Of a stretch of 64,000 bases of DNA, positions 23,540 through 34,658 are shown piece by piece (the first letter of the stretch is position 1; the number at the start of each line of letters is the position of its first letter). Where the stretch lies: NCBI GenBank assembly GCA_948567375.1, contig OX419757.1:42284001-42348000 (forward strand), in the 5' to 3' direction. The notes beneath the pieces are model-generated. The model ran no database searches. It saw only the letters and a program-made list of their open reading frames with translations, and was not told the origin of the DNA. This DNA comes from Lunularia cruciata. Lineage: Eukaryota; Streptophyta; Marchantiopsida; Lunulariales; Lunulariaceae. Position numbers and translations under genes: made by a program.

Positions 23540-25600
23540 CAACCCACAATAACAGTGCTCATACTTTCTATTTCCTCTACCAATGCCTTTTTATTTTGGA
23601 AAATGTTTTATGCCTTATGTAATTGCAAAAGATGTTGTTTGCTCTATAAGGTCTTCATGTTTCATATTAACCTCCTCTTGAAGGAGTAGAGCAATGACAA
23701 TCATAAAGTTTCAAATCCTATTTGCTACAAAGTGATTGTAAAAGAGTCTTATACTTGGGTTGCATGTATGAAATCAAACTAAGTTTGAATTATTGATCAT
23801 TCATTGGATTGTTAGGTAGAAGATAACTAAGTAACATGACTATAAAAAATAAACACATTTTTTGGTAATATTTTTCTCTCTTGCATCTTCATGATGGTAA
23901 GAGTGTCCAACATATACATGACTGTAACATATAAATGCTTCTATAGATTGTGGTCAAATCTTTCCAAGCTTCACTTGCTATTATGTGCATATTGATAACA
24001 CTAACATATTGATAATAATCTCTTAATTAGTATCTTCAAGAACAACAATGTTTTGATTTTCCCAATAAAGTTGATCAAAGTTTCCCAATAAAGTTTTGAT
24101 TTTCCAAATAAAGTTCCCAATTGCTATAATATGCCTTGTTTCAATCCCATTAGCAAATTTGAAAACCAAGAATTTGGTCAACTTGAATGAGAGATAATTG
24201 TTACAAAAGTGAAAGAGTATTGAATTTCACAAATATACAATCTAATCAAATGAGAGTAGTAGTAGCAGTATTTCCAACTATGATGAAAAAGGTATGAAGC
24301 AAGAGAAATTAGATATGTCAAAGAAATTAAAGTAGATTGGTTTCCAAAGAATATTGGAAAATTGTTCCAAAATTCTAAAGAAGAGGAATGAATTGCTCTT
24401 TAGAGTAGATTGAACATAAATCTAGGATTACTTAAGTGAAAATTTGTGAAATTGAATGAATCTCAAGTGGAAAAATTAAAAACTTATGCTAAAGTGTTCA
24501 CCAACCAATCCATGTAATCAAATACAAAATCAATAATCTATTATTTGAAAATTCAATGCTCTAGTGCTTTGATACCATGTGAGAAAGATAGGTTGATGAG
24601 ATCCTCAATTAATTATTGCAAGAAAACGTATGATAATGAATATTAGAATGCTAGTTCTGGGTAAAAGACACACAAACAAGAGATATAGCACTTTAAAATG
24701 AATATGCAAGGATTCACAAGTGAATGAATATAAACACTTTACACAAAGTATGACCTTTCACTAACATTTCAATGGTCAAGGTCCTTTCACATTGAGATGT
24801 CTAATTAATAAAATTTCTCATTAGCATTAGTTGTATTGACAAGGATTTAATTATTGGACATATGACCATAAACTTAGTTTGTGAGTATTCCTTATATCTA
24901 TCAACTTTGATTAACTTAATTATTGTGTTTATGGATAACCCTAATCAAATGACTCGTGTTAAGCCTGTAACCAATGATCTACATAGATTATGTCCTCGTA
25001 ATATGTCCTTCATAGACTACTCATTTGCAATAAAGGAACTCAAGTTACAACATATCCTCGTAGACATTATGTCCTCGTAATATGTCCTTCATAGACGACT
25101 CATTTGCAATAAAGGAACTCAAGTTACAACATATCCTCGGAGACATTTGTGAAGAATTGCCAAAATAAATATAGAATTTCCTATCTTACACCATGTATTT
25201 AACTACTTATAAAATATTATTTGTATATCCAGTTTTTTAGAGATAAGGTCTACATGTTGATATTTCTACCAACACTATACAAAGTTATATACACATCTAT
25301 CCTATCCCAAGAAAACTATCATATGCAAAGATATGTAAATACTATTAATATATAAAGGAAAAGCGCATGTTAAGCCCGGAGAACTTTAGTTCATGAAGCA
25401 ACCTCGGAGTCAAATCACATAGGTCTAATACCTTGAATGATGCAATGAAGTTCAAATTTCTTTTCTAAGGCAAAAGCTCTAAAGAGATTGAATTTCCTTA
25501 TTTAAATAAGGTTTATTATTTGCCAAACAACCAAAGATATTGAAGTTCATATAAGTGATGCTTCTAGGTTTCTGATTGCAATTATTACTAATAGTTCCGT
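23540..25600. other. Intergenic DNA, no gene seen
   Basis: AT-rich sequence with no recognisable coding region. It contains the 79-bp duplication at 24992-25148. A fragment near 24060-24120 repeats CCCAATAAAGTT several times. Confidence 0.6.
24992..25148. repeat. 79-bp tandem duplication
   Basis: GTCCTCGTAATATGTCCTTC starts at 24992 and again at 25071. The two copies differ at only a couple of positions, so the duplication is recent relative to the surrounding DNA. Confidence 0.93.
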
Positions 25601-25603
25601 GTA

Positions 25604-26104
25604 GGAAAAATGAAGGATGGGAAGACCCCATCAAGCCGTAAAGGGGAGAGAAAAAAAAAGTAACATGGTGCTAAGCCCCATGTTATTATTATTATTACTA
25701 AAATAGTCATAAAATAGAATATTATTTATATTAATATGGAAATTTGATTCACTTATTTAATAATAGCGTATTTTCTAAGTTTTATGCCTTGTTTAGAATA
25801 TCACTAATTACAATGAGATTTAGGTTTATTTACCTACCTGATATAAGGAATTTTGGTTTATATATTCAATTATAATCCATCCTTTTTTCCAATAATACAA
25901 GAGCGTGTCTCTTAGTTTAGAGTTCTTCAAATAAAAATAAATAGTAGCTTTCACAGTGAATCCCAAACTAAGAAAAGTTTGCAATGATATGTTTATATAG
26001 TTTGGTTATAATTAAAATTATACCTATACGGGTCTAACCCATTTTACCTTTTCGTCATTCTCTTGTACGGCTTGAAGAGGTCTTCCCATCCTCCGTGTTC
26101 TCTG
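25604..26104. repeat. Foldback-like element with about 80-bp inverted ends
   Basis: The left end (25604-25684) has GAAGGATGGGAAGACCCCAT, then AAGCCGTA. The right end (26036-26104) is an inverted copy: read on the minus strand it gives GGAGGATGGGAAGACCTCTT, then AAGCCGTACAAG and AAAAGGTAAAATGGG. The roughly 350 bp between them is AT-rich and non-coding. The same end module appears singly elsewhere (39934, 55306, 55983). This fits a MITE or foldback element of unknown family; I could not identify a clean target duplication. Confidence 0.6.
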
Positions 26105-26179
26105 CGCAGTCGCCTTTTTCACATTAAAAGTTTTACTTAAAAGTGAATGAAATTAAATTATACTATTTAGAGTAAACTT

Positions 26180-27117
26180 TGAAGTTGAACCCAAAGACCC
26201 TGTCAAAAAGTTTCCTTAAATACAGCACATGGAATCCGGGGCACCATGCGCGGAACAAACTAAATGAATGCCGTATTAGGTACGCTTTCAGTCCGATGGA
26301 ATCGCTCAATCATTGCCATCGTGGTCCAAACTCCCGCACTTGTTCCCTATCGGCTGCACCGGAAGCCACGGTTTCCACACGTAGGTACCGTCCGATGGCC
26401 CGCATCGACGTCTTAAACTCCCGCCCAATCTCCCGCGAACTTCTCCCGCTCGCGCGCAAGTATTCAAAATACCGAAGAAAGAAAGTGTTTGTACTCCTCT
26501 CCAATTTCCAATTGGCGTTTGATTCCCTCCCCCCGCCAAACAAGAGAGGAATCGCTTAACCCTAAAAGTTCCACCTTTTCCCCTTATAAGACTTCGAAGC
26601 AGACCAACAAACTCAAACTCAGTAGCTCTAACTGGATGCTGAATCGAATTCTCCGCTGCTGGAGGGAATTTCAAATTGGAGGCAGTGGAGACAGAACTAA
26701 CTGGGCTAATAGAAATAACTATTTATTGAATGGACTTGAAGTGTGCCCATGAAGATTCAGTTCCTGCTCTCGGGATATAAGCCTTGGTGAAGAGGGCTGG
26801 GAATGCAGAGTTGTGGATTCCGATTCTCTTTGAGAGAAGACTGTAACAGCAGGCGGGAATTTCCCTCCCCGGAGTCTGGAGTATGGGTTAACGCCAGTCG
26901 GCAGCTTTCTAGCTTCAGGTGACGAGGCTCGTTGTTCCAGGAAGTAGAAGGGGATATAGAATAGTACGTGCAACCGCAGCTGCCGAATTCAGTGTTTCCA
27001 AAACAAATGAGGTAGTGAAGGAGGAGTACATCAAATAGAAGTCTCGCGGATAATAACGTTAGAGTGTATTGAGCACAAGGTTGCTGCTTCGGGGACATTC
27101 CTGGCAGGATAGCAACA
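26180..27117 (+). promoter_or_regulatory. Upstream region and likely promoter/5' leader of the R1 gene
   Basis: Base composition changes sharply here from AT-rich to balanced, marking the start of a gene island. The region has several CCCGC motifs at about 26420-26450 and GCGGGAAT at 26853. No other gene is visible: open frames on both strands lack known motifs and overlap each other. Transcription start cannot be placed. Confidence 0.45.
26853..26860 (-). promoter_or_regulatory. Candidate E2F-binding site upstream of R1
   Basis: On the minus strand the sequence is ATTCCCGC, a full match to the E2F consensus WTTSSCSS, about 260 bases before the R1 start codon. E2F sites control S-phase expression of ribonucleotide reductase genes in plants and animals. 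A short consensus can arise by chance, so this is suggestive only; the nearby TCTCCCGC motifs are near matches. Confidence 0.4.
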
Positions 27118-30100
27118 ATGTCCACAATGTACGTGATAAAGAGAGATGGCAGGCAGGAGGCTGTGCATTTTGATAAGATCACAGCGAGGCTGAAGAAGCT
27201 GAGCTACGGGTTGAACCCCGAGCATTGCGACGTGGTGGTGGTAGCGCAGAAAGTGTGTATTGGAGTCTACAAAGGTGTCACTACCAGTCAGCTCGATGAA
27301 TTGGCAGCTGAGACCGCAGCCGCCATGACTGCAAGTCACCCCGATTATGCCCTGGTTCGTTACTTTTGTGTCTCCTAGTGCCGCATTACTCGAGACTTGG
27401 TATTCTGCGGAGATCAAAATTATGAATCTCTTGATCTAACTGGCTATGTCCTGAACAAATGGATTTGTCTACTAGAAGACGTTAATCTCGTGGCGAGCTG
27501 TATAAATTTACCTTCCTACGTCCATGTAAATCTGCACACTTAACAATTTTCTGTTGGAGTCTAGTTCTCTAGTAAATCTTGCAACTGTCATATGAATTGT
27601 TAACGGTCTTGAGTTCTGATCTCAACATTTTATTTATTTCCAGCTGGCAGCTAGGATCGCCGTCTCTAATCTCCACAAGAAAACGAAAAAGTCATTTTCA
27701 GAGACGTGAGTAAATTTCTCTCTCCCTCTGCCTTGAAGAAAGTCGCAATCGTTTCTTTATGTCCTCATGGATGGAATTATCTTTTCGAAGCCAAATTCGA
27801 AGCCCTCACAACTTGTCCTAGACGGCCTGCAGTGTGAAGGACATGTATTCACATGTGAACGAGAGGTCGGGACTAAATGCCCCCCTGATAGCTGATGACA
27901 TCTACGAGATCATCATGAAGGTCAGTCTTGAAGATACATCGCTGCTAAATCCTTGGGCTGGCCTGATTAGTAACGCAACGCACATGCATTTGCATCTTGC
28001 TGATGCACTTTCTGATTGTGACTGTCTTTCCTTGAAGAATGCCGAGCGCCTTGACAGCGAAATCATCTATGATCGTGATTTCGAATACGACTACTTTGGC
28101 TTTAAGACTTTGGAAAGATCCTACCTTTTGAAAGTCAATGGCAAAGTGGTTGAAAGACCCCAGCACATGCTAATGCGAGTGTCTGTCGGCATCCATAAGA
28201 CTGATGTTGAAGCGGCCCTCAAGACATATCACATGATGTCCCAGCGCTGGTTCACACACGCATCCCCTACTCTGTTCAATGGAGGAACTCCAAGGCCTCA
28301 GGTGCTGGAATTCTCCACTTCTTGAATCCGGCAATCTGTAGCTAGAGGATAACCTCGATTCTTATTTTCCGTTTATTTTATGTCAAACGTCTGCCTTGTC
28401 CAACAGCCCTGATCGAGCTTCGTCATGCAGTTGAGTAGCTGCTTCTTGGTATGCATGAAGGATGATAGCATCGAGGGGATTTACGATACATTGAAAGATT
28501 GTGCCGTTGTCAGCAAGTCGGCAGGAGGGATTGGACTATCGGTTCACAACATCCGTGCAACCGGAAGCTACATCAGAGGAACAAACGGTACTTCAAATGG
28601 AATTCTTCCAATGCTGCGAGTTTTTAATGATACTGCTCGCTACGTGGACCAGGGTGGTGGCAAGAGGAAAGGTAGTACATATCGACAATCTTTTCCAATT
28701 CATTTGAGTTCCCACGTCCTCCGCTGGAACAACAATGGGATTAGTGCTCGATGTTTTGTCTCAATTGACTCCAGCCTATCTGACTGGAGACCTTCTTTTG
28801 GTGGCAGGAGCATTTGCCATTTATCTCGAGCCTTGGCATGCCGATATTTTTGACTTCTTGGATCTTCGCAAGAACCACGGAAAGGAAGAATCTCGTGCCA
28901 GGGACCTCTTCTATGGACTCTGGGTCCCTGATCTGTTCATGAAGAGGGTGCAAGCAGATGGTACATGGTCTTTGTTTTGTCCAAACGAAGCCCCTGGATT
29001 GGCAGACTGCTGGGGCGAGAAATTTGAGACGCTATATACTGGCTACGAGAAAGCGGTAAGTACTTGCTTGACCTCACGGGGGCTTCGGTTTCTGCTTCAG
29101 AATTAAAGAAACTGGTTCCAGCCCGAGTCTAACCAATTGTCTTCTAATTCAGGGGAAAGCAAGAAAAGTTATCCAAGCGCAGAAATTGTGGTTTTCAATA
29201 CTGGAGGCACAAGTTGAGACGGGAAATCCCTACATGATGTTCAAGGTAAACCTTGCGGATCGAATTCTATAGTGTAAATTTGGACAATTATACTCCCATT
29301 GTTGATGTCGTGTTCTGATACATACTGAACCGTGTGTAGGATGCCTGCAACTGCAAGAGTAATCAGCAGAACCTGGGCACGATTAAGTCATCCAATCTCT
29401 GCACAGAGATTGTAGAGTACACAGCTCCTGGTGAGATGGCTGTTTGCAACTTGGCGTCCATAGCCCTTCCACGGTATGTCCGTGAAAAGGGCATCCCGAT
29501 TGAAAGTCACCCTTCGAAGCTCGTGGGCAGTAGGGGATACAAAAACCGGTTTTTTGATTTTGAGAAGCTCGGAGAGGTATTCACCAAATTCACTGAATGG
29601 CAAGGTTTTCACTTGCGTGACGTTCTTGTTAACATCTGTTCTATTCTAACTTCACGATTGATGCGGCAGATCACCTCACTCGTCACTCGGAATCTGAACC
29701 GTATTATTGATGTCAACTTCTACCCGACTGAAAGTGCTCGACTCTCGAACAGGAGGCACCGACCCATTGGTATCGGTGTTCAAGGTCTTGCCGATGTCTT
29801 TATCCTTCTGGGGATGCCCTTCGACTCTGACGAGGGACGTCAGTTAAACAAGGATATCTTTGAAGCCATTTACTTCAATGCGCTGAAAACTTCGTGCCAG
29901 CTCGCTGCTGAAGAGGGTGTGTACGAGACATATAGAGGCAGTCCTGTCAGCAAGGTACTGACGGTTTCAGTCCAGCGAAGTCGCCATATGCACATGACGA
30001 AGTGGTTTAATATTTACGATCACACAACCTTCCCTAATCTCACTGTCTTTTTCTCCTTTGCACAGGGTTTACTCCAACCAGATATGTGGGGAGTAACTAC

Positions 30101-31059
30101 ATCCGACAGGTGGGACTGGCCCGCCCTGCGTGACTCCATATCCAAGCAGGGTGTGAGGAATTCTTTACTGGTGGCCCCTATGCCCACTGCTTCTACTAGC
30201 CAGATTCTCGGCAACAACGAGTGCTTTGAACCATATACATCAAATATTTACAGCAGACGAGTGTTAAGGTACGTCATTTACTTGCACTTAACTGCTGAGC
30301 TACAAAGCCGAGCTGCTAAATTTTCAACCTGTCCACAAGCTGTCTTTCAGGACTAATTTTGATCGTACTGCTTTCGTCAGTGGAGAGTATATGGTCGTCA
30401 ACAAGCACTTGCTTATGGATCTTACCGACATGGGCCTATGGAATCCAGAACTCAAGAATAAGGTCATCCATTTCAATGGTTCAGTCCAGAATTTACCTGA
30501 GATCCCAGACAATTTGAAAGCCATCTACAGAACTGTATGGGAAATCAAACAGAGGTCCCTGGTAGACATGGCAGCCGATCGAGGAGCTTTTATCGATCAG
30601 AGTCAGAGTCTGAATATTCATATGGACCAGCCGAATTTCGGGAAACTCACTTCCCTGCACTTCTACACCTGGTCCAAGGTTAGTTCCACGCACTTGCAAA
30701 GTATTGTACGCTATATTTCCTGAGGCCTTTTTCACCCTGCTTTGGTCCAAAGTGGCGCTAAGTGCTATACGTAATTCTTGCAGGGATTGAAGACAGGAAT
30801 GTATTATCTGAGGTCTCGAGCCGCCGCGGACGCCATCAAATTCACAGTAGATTCTTCTAATCTTAAGGTAAGCCGAGAGTCGATTGTATCTTGACCTGTT
30901 ACTTCTTGCTACACAAGAAGTTTTGTGCCTAACTGTATGGTCTTTCTCCTCCGTACGCAGGAACCTGTAGTCGAGTCTAGTACCAATCTGGAATCGAAGA
31001 TGGCGGCCATGGTATGCTCCCTGGAGAACAAAGACGAATGCATGTCATGTGGTAGCTAG
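27118..31059 (+). CDS. RNR1: Ribonucleoside-diphosphate reductase large subunit (R1), 13 exons
   Basis: R1 reduces ribonucleoside diphosphates to deoxynucleotides and binds the small subunit. Exons: 27118-27354, 27644-27705, 27833-27920, 28038-28301, 28431-28671, 28808-29055, 29153-29245, 29340-29576, 29670-29954, 30066-30268, 30381-30678, 30784-30867, 30961-31059. All 12 introns are GT-AG, 93-289 bp. The 812-aa product is close to the plant length (about 816). The ATP cone fills roughly the first 90 residues. Active-site residues are present: Cys221 in LSSCFL, Asn430/Cys432/Glu434 in SSNLCTEI, Cys447 in AVCNLAS, the Tyr759-Tyr760 radical relay in GMYYLRS, and C-terminal redox cysteines in CMSCGS. 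A second Met four codons in (27127) matches the usual plant start MYV-KRDG and may be the real one. Introns 3, 8 and 9 are multiples of three without stops. Confidence 0.96.
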
Positions 31060-31383
31060 ACAACTACTTGGTCTACGTAGGATGTTGTTCAGCCCAAAAG
31101 AGAACGTGGGCGAGGGGTGCTTAAAGCAGCCCCCATAGAAGAGACCTTCCTCAACATCAACAAACAAGTGCAGCATTCACACTTGGTATTCCTATGAAGA
31201 GGAACATGGAAGCGTCGTGTACAAGTATGCCAACATATGCAATATTGATGTTCATATGAAATAGGTAGATTGAGTAGATTTATTCTTTAGTCAGTGAATC
31301 TGGATGGCTCCCTAAACTCCAAGCACCTGTTAAAAGGTTCAGGAGAGGATCCAACTTTTGCTATGGCAAACGACTGCAATGTA

Positions 31384-31389
31384 AATAAA
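31384..31389 (+). terminator. Possible polyadenylation signal of R1
   Basis: AATAAA lies about 325 bases after the R1 stop codon, a plausible 3' UTR length. Plant signals are loose, so confidence is low. Confidence 0.3.
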
Positions 31390-32861
31390 CTACAGTTTTG
31401 CGAAATAACAATCAGCTTCTCATACACGGTGTGTATCAAAACTCATACCACACATGGACGATAAAAAAAATTACTCACTATCGACTCCAGCTACTTCAGC
31501 ACAGTGGACATTGACGAACGCGTTTGTACGTGCATTTGACGGTCACTGTCCACGACTACTAGCAGCGTTGTGCTACAATGAAGCATTCAAACACTAATTT
31601 ATACACGCAAATACTTCCTGTCTGCACCTATACTCATTCATTCGTAGTGAAAGTCGTGTGATATACAGCATCCCGTCCTCTTATTATGCTTCTCCTTAGA
31701 TCCCCACCCACTCAATTCCCTGGTGCCCGGCTAGGTGACTAATACGGAAATCTTCTTGAGTATAGAGTCTATCGGAATATACATAGATCAAGGTCTAGTT
31801 ACGGTATTTGTAGTACCTTCCGTGTTCACTTCGTGGCTATGTTGCATGTTAACCGAACACCGTCACCTGCGAGTGTGGATCCTGTTCTTCCAGTTGCTAC
31901 TGTACGTGCCTTAGTCTACGTATAGTGGATAAAAGATATACTGACAAGCAGATTAGGAGAGCGAGATGTAATGGTGACAAATAATATGTAACATCTAAAC
32001 CATCCACGTTTTCTTACTCGATGAAAAGATCAACTACTTTTTAGAGACTAACTACTCCAGGAGGTAAAGGAACTGCTCTAAATCTAGACAGATCAAGTCA
32101 ATTCTTGCACTGGGGCCCGAAGAAAATCGTTCATCAAGAGCAACACGAATTGGAAGCCAGAGCAGCTCCCTTAAATGAAGTGAATTTCTTCACTGAAATA
32201 GGGAAACAAAGACCCGTACGCTAATTAACCTCAACTACTGGTCGAATGTAGAGAGAACGAAAATAGTTGCGTGCTCTAGTGCGCGAGAGTCGTGATTCTT
32301 AGCTTCTGTAAAAGCGAAGAGGACTGTACTTGCATACCTCCTCTGGTATGCAAAGTAAGGGTCACAGTCCTTATCTGTGGGCAAGGAGATGCCGAAACAA
32401 CACCACAGTACTGGATCCATGCTTCTGTGTGTGAACTGGCCTGTACACAATCATCTCTAAACAACCAGAACCTTCTCCTCAGAAATGTAGCTAGGACCTC
32501 CACTTCGTACTTCCCTTGAGCATCCGTCTGCTTCCGTCACTTTCCTCTTTCACATTGTCGTACGTTTATCCAATCTGAATTGCGTTCCGGGATGGTGTTC
32601 AAAAGCATCAAGCACCGTGTTGCGTTGGCACGGCTGTCGTTTCTGTTGTCCAGTTCGTTCTTGCCTATCATCTGGCGGCGACAATAGCTGGTCTAGTGCT
32701 TCCCGGTTCCTTTCATGCATTTCAATCTCAATCTGTACTAAAGCATTCTGCAGATCAGCAACCCGTGGCCACTCTACTCTTCGTAATTACCCGAGGTTGC
32801 CTAACTGAAGTTCTAACGACCTGCATCTGTCTATCTGCCCGTGTCCTGCTTCTCGATCACC
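31390..32861. other. Spacer between R1 and the first Ariadne gene
   Basis: No coding sequence is recognisable. It should contain the promoter and leader of the downstream Ariadne gene. Pyrimidine-rich stretches near 32520-32700 may belong to that leader. Confidence 0.5.
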
Positions 32862-34658
32862 ATGGAGACGCAAGATGACTTCAAGAACTACTTGGAAGGC
32901 GAATCAGAGGGATACATCTCCGATGATGACGAAGATGGCAACAGTGATGATAATACGAGCCAGAAGAGTGAGGAGCCTGAATTCTTCAACGATGGAGGCA
33001 CAGAAGATGACAACACCGGCAAACTTTTAACCAATGAACAAGAGGTGAACTACACCATTCTAAGTGAGGACGAGATCTGGCGGCGGCAAGCAGAAGCAGT
33101 CACCACCGTCACAAATTTTCTCTGCGTATCCGAAACCGAAGCCGGGATTCTTCTCCGCCATCTTAAGTGGAGTGTCAGCAGCATAAACGACGAGTGGTTT
33201 ACAAACGAAGGACAAGTCCGGAGATTTGTGGGCCTAGACCCAGTTCCAGCTGCTGCTGGGGAAACCAGCGCAAGGTTCACAACCCAAGAGCTGGACTGCA
33301 GTATCTGTTTGGAAACACACCCGGTTTCCAAAATGAAAGCCACTCCGAATTGTGGACATTACTTCTGTAGTAACTGTTGGTGGGGCTACATCCACAACGC
33401 GATCAACACGGGGTTGGTATGTCTCACGCTCCGCTGTGCGCACCCGTCCTGCGGTGCTTCCATAGGGGAAGACACTCTCCTCTCGTATGCAGATGAAGCT
33501 GATCGGTCCAAGTACACTCAGTATCTGTTGAGATCATACGTCGAGAACAACCGGAAGGCGAAATGGTGCCCAAGTCCACGATGCGAGTATGCCGTGGAAG
33601 TCTCCTCCGCTCCTGCTCCAGGTTATTCTCACGTGGTTGTTTGCAAATGCTGTCACACCTTCTGCTGGAATTGCCTTGAAGAGCCCCACCGGCCAGTAGA
33701 TTGCGAGGCAGCAGCCAAATGGAAATCTGTACTGACGAACGCTAATGGTCCTGGAAGGGACGTTAGTAATCAGACCTCACCCCTTTGCAGCAATTGCAAG
33801 GAGGGGTTAGGGGCATCGGGGCCTTGTACCATGTGCTGGGGACAATGGGGAATTATGACAAACCTAAAGCCTTGTCCCAAATGCAAGCGGCCCATAGAAA
33901 AGGACGATGGCTGCAAGCATATGACTTGCATGCCTCCTTGTAACTTCGAGTTCTGCTGGATTTGCCTCGATTCCTGGAGTTCCCACACTACGGGTAAAGG
34001 AGGATACAGATGCTACCAGGAGGAGTCTTCAGTTTCTCAATTTACTGACCTTGACTTGGTCCGTGCTGGGTACTTGAATTCGTGGGATTACTTACTGAAG
34101 GACGAGCTTGTACTGCCCATACGCCAACCCGTCCGAGTTCGTCCGAATTCGTGGGACGACCTACTGAAGAAAGATCCAATCCGAGGTCGTCTGAGGGGAA
34201 GCGTTTACCATGATCAGTGGTTGTATCATGAGATGTTGAGACAGAGAGCTTTCTCACACGTTCAGAATCGTGTAACTGAGGAAATTGAGTTGCTAAGCCG
34301 CCTGCAGCATCAACCGGCTCATCAATTCAACTTCTTGAGAGAAGCGTGGATTCAGATCATAGATTGTCGGCAGATTTTGAAGTATACTTACGTGTATGGG
34401 TACTTTCTTCCAGACGATGGAGGTGCCAAGCGGCAGTTCTTTAATTATTTGCAAATGGAGGCAGAGGCTCGGGTGTCCAGGTTGCATCATTGTGCAGAAA
34501 AAGAGCTCGAAGCTTTCGGGGATCCGAAAAGCACAAAGTCTCGTTTCGACGAGTATCGAAGCAAGCTTGTTCAATTGACTAGTGTTACTGGAGCTCACCT
34601 TGAGGAGATAGTGAGAGTTTTGGAAAATGGGTTGGAAGATGTTGTGGATCAAAGTTAA
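32862..34658 (+). CDS. Ariadne-type RBR E3 ubiquitin ligase (copy 1), intronless
   Basis: RBR ligases accept ubiquitin from an E2 on a RING2 cysteine and pass it to the substrate. The 598-aa protein has an acidic N-terminus (about 1-65), a UBA-like segment (about 75-120), RING1 from Cys146 (CSICLETHPVSKMKA), an IBR (about 215-281, WCPSPRCEYAVE to HRPVDC), RING2 from Cys338 ([14 protein letters not shown]) with likely catalytic Cys351, and an Ariadne domain to the end. ATG at 32862 is in good context (ACCATGG); the frame upstream has no other ATG. Two oddities: a CSNC-x9-CTMC insert (309-325) between IBR and RING2, replacing the conserved NWI-containing linker, and a divergent start of the Ariadne domain with a 23-residue duplication (from 406 and 429). 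A paralogue lies at 57314. Confidence 0.93.
   Translation: METQDDFKNYLEGESEGYISDDDEDGNSDDNTSQKSEEPEFFNDGGTEDDNTGKLLTNEQEVNYTILSEDEIWRRQAEAVTTVTNFLCVSETEAGILLRHLKWSVSSINDEWFTNEGQVRRFVGLDPVPAAAGETSARFTTQELDCSICLETHPVSKMKATPNCGHYFCSNCWWGYIHNAINTGLVCLTLRCAHPSCGASIGEDTLLSYADEADRSKYTQYLLRSYVENNRKAKWCPSPRCEYAVEVSSAPAPGYSHVVVCKCCHTFCWNCLEEPHRPVDCEAAAKWKSVLTNANGPGRDVSNQTSPLCSNCKEGLGASGPCTMCWGQWGIMTNLKPCPKCKRPIEKDDGCKHMTCMPPCNFEFCWICLDSWSSHTTGKGGYRCYQEESSVSQFTDLDLVRAGYLNSWDYLLKDELVLPIRQPVRVRPNSWDDLLKKDPIRGRLRGSVYHDQWLYHEMLRQRAFSHVQNRVTEEIELLSRLQHQPAHQFNFLREAWIQIIDCRQILKYTYVYGYFLPDDGGAKRQFFNYLQMEAEARVSRLHHCAEKELEAFGDPKSTKSRFDEYRSKLVQLTSVTGAHLEEIVRVLENGLEDVVDQS

Noticed and set aside
26306-26674. Minus-strand 122-codon frame upstream of R1
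   Set aside because: Several frames overlap here on both strands, none has a known motif, and the balanced composition makes long chance frames likely.
27834-28325. Single open frame of 163 codons in the R1 gene
   Set aside because: The middle 39 codons are not R1-like and are bounded by GTCAGT and TTGAAG; removing them joins EIIMK to NAERLDSE as in the family. It is two exons and a stop-free intron.
30327-30380. Alternative acceptor CTTTCAG for R1 exon 11 at about 30351
   Set aside because: Using it inserts non-family residues. The later CGTCAG at 30380 gives [11 protein letters not shown] across the junction, as expected for R1.
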